Positions 44,201 through 46,204 of a DNA stretch of 46,204 nt are shown one piece after another; positions within the stretch are counted from its first letter, which is position 1, and each line of letters starts with the position of its first letter. Origin of the DNA: Bondarzewia mesenterica (Eukaryota > Basidiomycota > Agaricomycetes > Russulales > Bondarzewiaceae); the NCBI GenBank assembly GCA_004802705.1, contig SGPL01000251.1, forward strand, positions 1 to 46,204, in the 5' to 3' direction. The notes under the pieces were generated by a model that saw only the letters and a list, made by a program, of their open reading frames with translations, did no database searches and was not told the DNA's origin. A program made the position numbers and the translations under genes.

Positions 44201-44824
44201 GGCATAGGGTGGAGGTGGCATGCCAGGAGGCAAGTCGTTCTCATCAGCGTTGATAGGTATACCTAGTTGCAATGCAAGTCCTTGTCGAAAAATGTAAGAA
44301 TTAACAACAGAACTTACCATCAAGCAACGGGTGGTACAGCCGGCAATCACGGAGCTGCGCAGGTTCAAGAAGATCGCCTTCATCAGGGACCTCTTCCACG
44401 AAAGCCTGATATCATGGGGGGAGGGTGGAGGTGACGGAGGAGGGTCTTGTGCTAGAGGGTCTTGTGCTGGAGGGTCTTGTGCTAGAGGGTTTAGTATACG
44501 AGGTGCGGCTTGCGCGTGCGTAAGGTAAGGGTGTGCAGTGTTTCGGTGTTGCGTCAAGCCTCCAGTAGATACGAACCCACGCCGGCATGCGATTGAAGTC
44601 CCCTGCTTGCACAAAAACCTGCGCGGCTTGAACAATTTCTTCCTGGGAGGGGGCATAAGGAGAGCACTGGAAGTTTGAATCCGCTTGCTGCGAAAGGCAT
44701 GGAGCATCGCATGAATAGTCTCTCCTGCAACGTAAAAAGCCGGAGCTAGCGGCAGATTCAGGTCGACAATGGGTGAGCAAAGAGAGTGCGTGCAACTTAG
44801 TGGCATTGGAAATTGCACGTGCAT
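41293..44824 (-). pseudogene. Plavaka-type transposase, inactivated
   Basis: Exons at 44318 and upstream, 44280-43751, 43693-43492, 43434-43206, 43151-43022, 42962-42788, 42729-42633, 42575-42008 and 41954-41293 rebuild most of a Plavaka transposase. The N-terminus has a zinc-finger-like CRRGFVSTGGLTQHRNTAH. The core shows FELADFLFR, MGNWAWQQSDEIAKDDMT, VIVGSDKTTVSVATGQNEYY, CPDGHRRRVIYSLGPYIADY, NFPRADIHQL, GTFKDHLVAWVGQYL, FKQWTGDDLKVLMK and APNGLCSSITESKHIKA. The C-terminus is complete (AFYVNKYSDPNAHKIAF). These are the conserved blocks of Plavaka, a CACTA-related superfamily of mushroom genomes. Breaks: in-frame TAA at 44123-44125, TGA at 43532-43534, one missing base at the 42788 donor, and an unexplained frame change between the zinc finger and AFVEEVPDEGD near 44412. 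Probably inactive unless the calls are errors. Confidence 0.85.
44441..44485. repeat. 15-bp tandem repeat in the transposase linker
   Basis: Three near-identical 15-bp units (agggtcttgtgctag type) encode a repeated Ala-Gln-Asp-Pro-Leu/Pro motif on the minus strand, just after the zinc-finger segment. The period is a multiple of three, so copy changes would keep frame. Confidence 0.85.
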
Positions 44825-45413
44825 AAGGACAGTGCGAGCCGCAATTCAGTTGCTGCAAATCCCTCGTTGACAATAATTCATGGCGGCATGCAATTGTAGT
44901 CCTGTTTGCACAGGAACCTGCATCGCTTGAATGGATTCTTTCTGGAGGAGCATAAGGAGGATGCTGGAAGTTCGAATCTGCTTGCTGTGAAAGGCATGGA
45001 GCATCGCATGAACAGTCTCCACCTTGCAACGTAAAAAGCCGGAGCTAGCGGCAGATTAAGGTCGACAACGGGTGAGCAAAGAGAGTGCGTGCGACTTAGT
45101 GGCATTGGGAATTGCGCGTGCATAAGGATGAGGCGAGCCGCAGTTCAGTTGCTGCAAATCCCCCATTGACAATAATTCACGGCGGCATGCAATTGTAGTC
45201 CCATTTGCACAGGAATCTGTGTCGCTTGAATGGGTTCTTTCTGGGGGAGCATAAAGAGAATGCTGAAAGTTCGAATCTGCTCACTGCGAAAGGCATGGAG
45301 CATCGCATGACAGTCTCCACCCTGCAATGTAAAAGGCTGGAGCTGGCGAGGATTCAGGTCGACAACGGGTAAGTGAAGGAAGTGTGACTTAGCTGCATTG
45401 GGGCTGTAAGACG
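44581..45413. repeat. Three tandem ~300-bp repeats at the transposase 5' end
   Basis: Three diverged direct copies start at about 44581, 44882 and 45181. Landmarks recur at the same spacing: ggcatggagcatcgcatga at 44696, 44993 and 45292, and gtcgaca-gggt near 44763, 45062 and 45359. The third copy is shortened at its right end. Each of the first two copies carries, on the minus strand, an ATG followed by an MH(V/A)QFPMPL-like reading frame, so the candidate start region of the transposase has been multiplied. Only the copy nearest the gene (ATG at 44824) leads into the zinc-finger frame. Confidence 0.88.
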
Positions 45414-45516
45414 ACGCGTGGCCTCTACACTGCCCCAGCTATGCCGCATCCCATAAAACCAATTTTTTTTTTCTTTGTGAATCCACCTCATTCCCAACTT
45501 TCCAGCAAGCCCGAGC

Positions 45517-46010
45517 ATGGCACCAAAAATGACCGTCACCTGCACTCAAAATCAATTTGCCCACCCTGGTATCCCTGACCTGCCGGCCCCACGCCGCACC
45601 AAGAAGCAAGTCGAGGATGATGTAAATGAGGCCATCGCACGCAAGGAGGATGCTGACAGGTTATATACCAACAATTTGAAGAGGCTCGCTGCCTTTGAGA
45701 AAAGGGCTCAGGCAGATGCAGCGAAAGCTGCAAAGGAAGCTGTGCGTCCATCAGCAAGACCTCTCCCACGCAAGGTTCCCCGCACACCTGTTGTATCTGA
45801 GAGCGCCAATGCCTCGAACTTGAATCCCGCCGACGGTGACAGAGGCAAGTGCTAATCATTAAGCTCCTGCATACTTACTTGATCTGACTGATCACTACTC
45901 TAGAGATAGGCATCGGCCTTCATATTGACGAGGACATAGAGATGGAGGGGATTACAGAGCCCCTTCAGTCACAATACTCTGATTCATTAGAGAAATATGA
46001 TAAACAATAA
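45517..46010 (+). CDS. Small charged helical protein next to the transposon
   Basis: Two exons, 45517-45844 and 45904-46010, encode 144 residues. The intron begins gcaagt, a GC-AG type; without it the frame stops at 45855. The N-terminal half has a predicted charged helix (TKKQVEDDVNEAIARKEDAD, then ALA/LYS-rich AFEKRAQADAAKAAKEA). A basic Pro-rich stretch follows, and the new C-terminal exon is acidic (GLHIDEDIEMEGITEPLQ). Similar short Ala/Lys/Glu-rich coiled-coil starts are common in mushroom transposon-linked genes, so it may be an accessory element gene transcribed away from the transposase; this is inference. A T-rich run (45463-45472) lies upstream. Function unknown. Confidence 0.6.
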
Positions 46011-46204
46011 CTTTCAGCAATTAGACCCGGTGGTCAGGAGCAGATCAATATTGAGTTTATGACTGAAGACGCCAGCTGATATGAAGCAATATTGACATAT
46101 TGATTGAAAGTGATATAAAAGCTGAAATATAGTATTATTGTTATTGGTCCTAAGCAGTGTTTGAGTATCAAGCTCAGCCAGCTCATTGCTCAACTTTTTG
46201 TTGT
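46011..46204. other. Right-hand end of window
   Basis: An AT-rich 3' flank of the small gene. A possible extra short frame after an AG at 46018 cannot be joined in phase. No terminal repeat was recognised. Confidence 0.4.

Larger units (their letters stand above)
41293..45413. mobile_element. Plavaka DNA transposon (limits not defined)
   Basis: The transposase gene plus its repeated 5' flank form one mobile element or its remains. Terminal inverted repeats and target duplication were not found by eye, so the true ends may lie beyond these positions, and the right end may include the gene at 45517-46010. Confidence 0.65.

Noticed and set aside
44672..45285. GTTCGAATC repeated in the ~300-bp units, resembling a tRNA B box
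   Set aside because: No flanking T-stem pairing, no A box at proper distance and no cloverleaf; it is simply part of the direct repeat.
44581..45413. Repeat cluster considered as a CRISPR-like array
   Set aside because: Units are ~300-bp direct copies without unique spacers, and the genome is eukaryotic.

Overview
The window looks like a scaffold from a mushroom-forming basidiomycete (Agaricomycetes). Genes are split by many short GT-AG introns of about 45-90 nt, several with microexons of 8-20 nt. There is an agaric-type F-box protein, an F-box/WD40 protein, and a Plavaka-type DNA transposon, a group characteristic of these fungi. No bacterial, viral or organellar signal was seen, and no tRNA, rRNA or CRISPR was found. 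All gene models were made by hand from frame continuity, splice sites and family motifs.

Layout. 1-6446 is a long, GC-rich, pyrimidine-rich stretch with no convincing protein gene. 6447-8335 (+) is a NYN-domain protein. 9657-11213 (-) is an F-box protein. 11996-15787 (-) is a 13-exon F-box/WD40 protein. 16275-24038 (-) is a giant BEACH-WD40 (beige/BPH1 family) protein. It shares a 284-bp divergent promoter with 24323-27781 (+), a chromodomain / coiled-coil / C-terminal zinc-finger protein. 28908-30283 (+) is a short-chain dehydrogenase of the acetoin/diacetyl reductase type. 30978-31878 (-) is a four-helix membrane protein. 33090-35051 (+) is ORC5 and 35637-36280 (+) is profilin. 36670-38156 (-) is a coiled-coil protein of unknown function.

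From about 39 kb the character changes. 39022-40344 holds a decayed short-chain dehydrogenase pseudogene. 41293-44824 (-) is a nearly complete but broken Plavaka transposase. Its 5' end lies in three tandem copies of a ~300-bp repeat. A small divergent gene (45517-46010, +) with a GC-AG intron follows.

The first 38 kb is ordinary housekeeping (origin licensing, actin, membrane traffic, ubiquitin adaptors, chromatin) and the last 8 kb is a transposon-invaded edge. Four genes (chromodomain, membrane protein, profilin, transposase) each need one or two single-base corrections to read through. In the three host genes these lie in or beside short homopolymers, which suggests assembly errors at least as much as biology. 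I did not find a clearly new multi-gene system. The best candidates for novelty are the chromodomain/zinc-finger protein, the repeat-multiplied transposase start region and the gene-free 6.4-kb leader.
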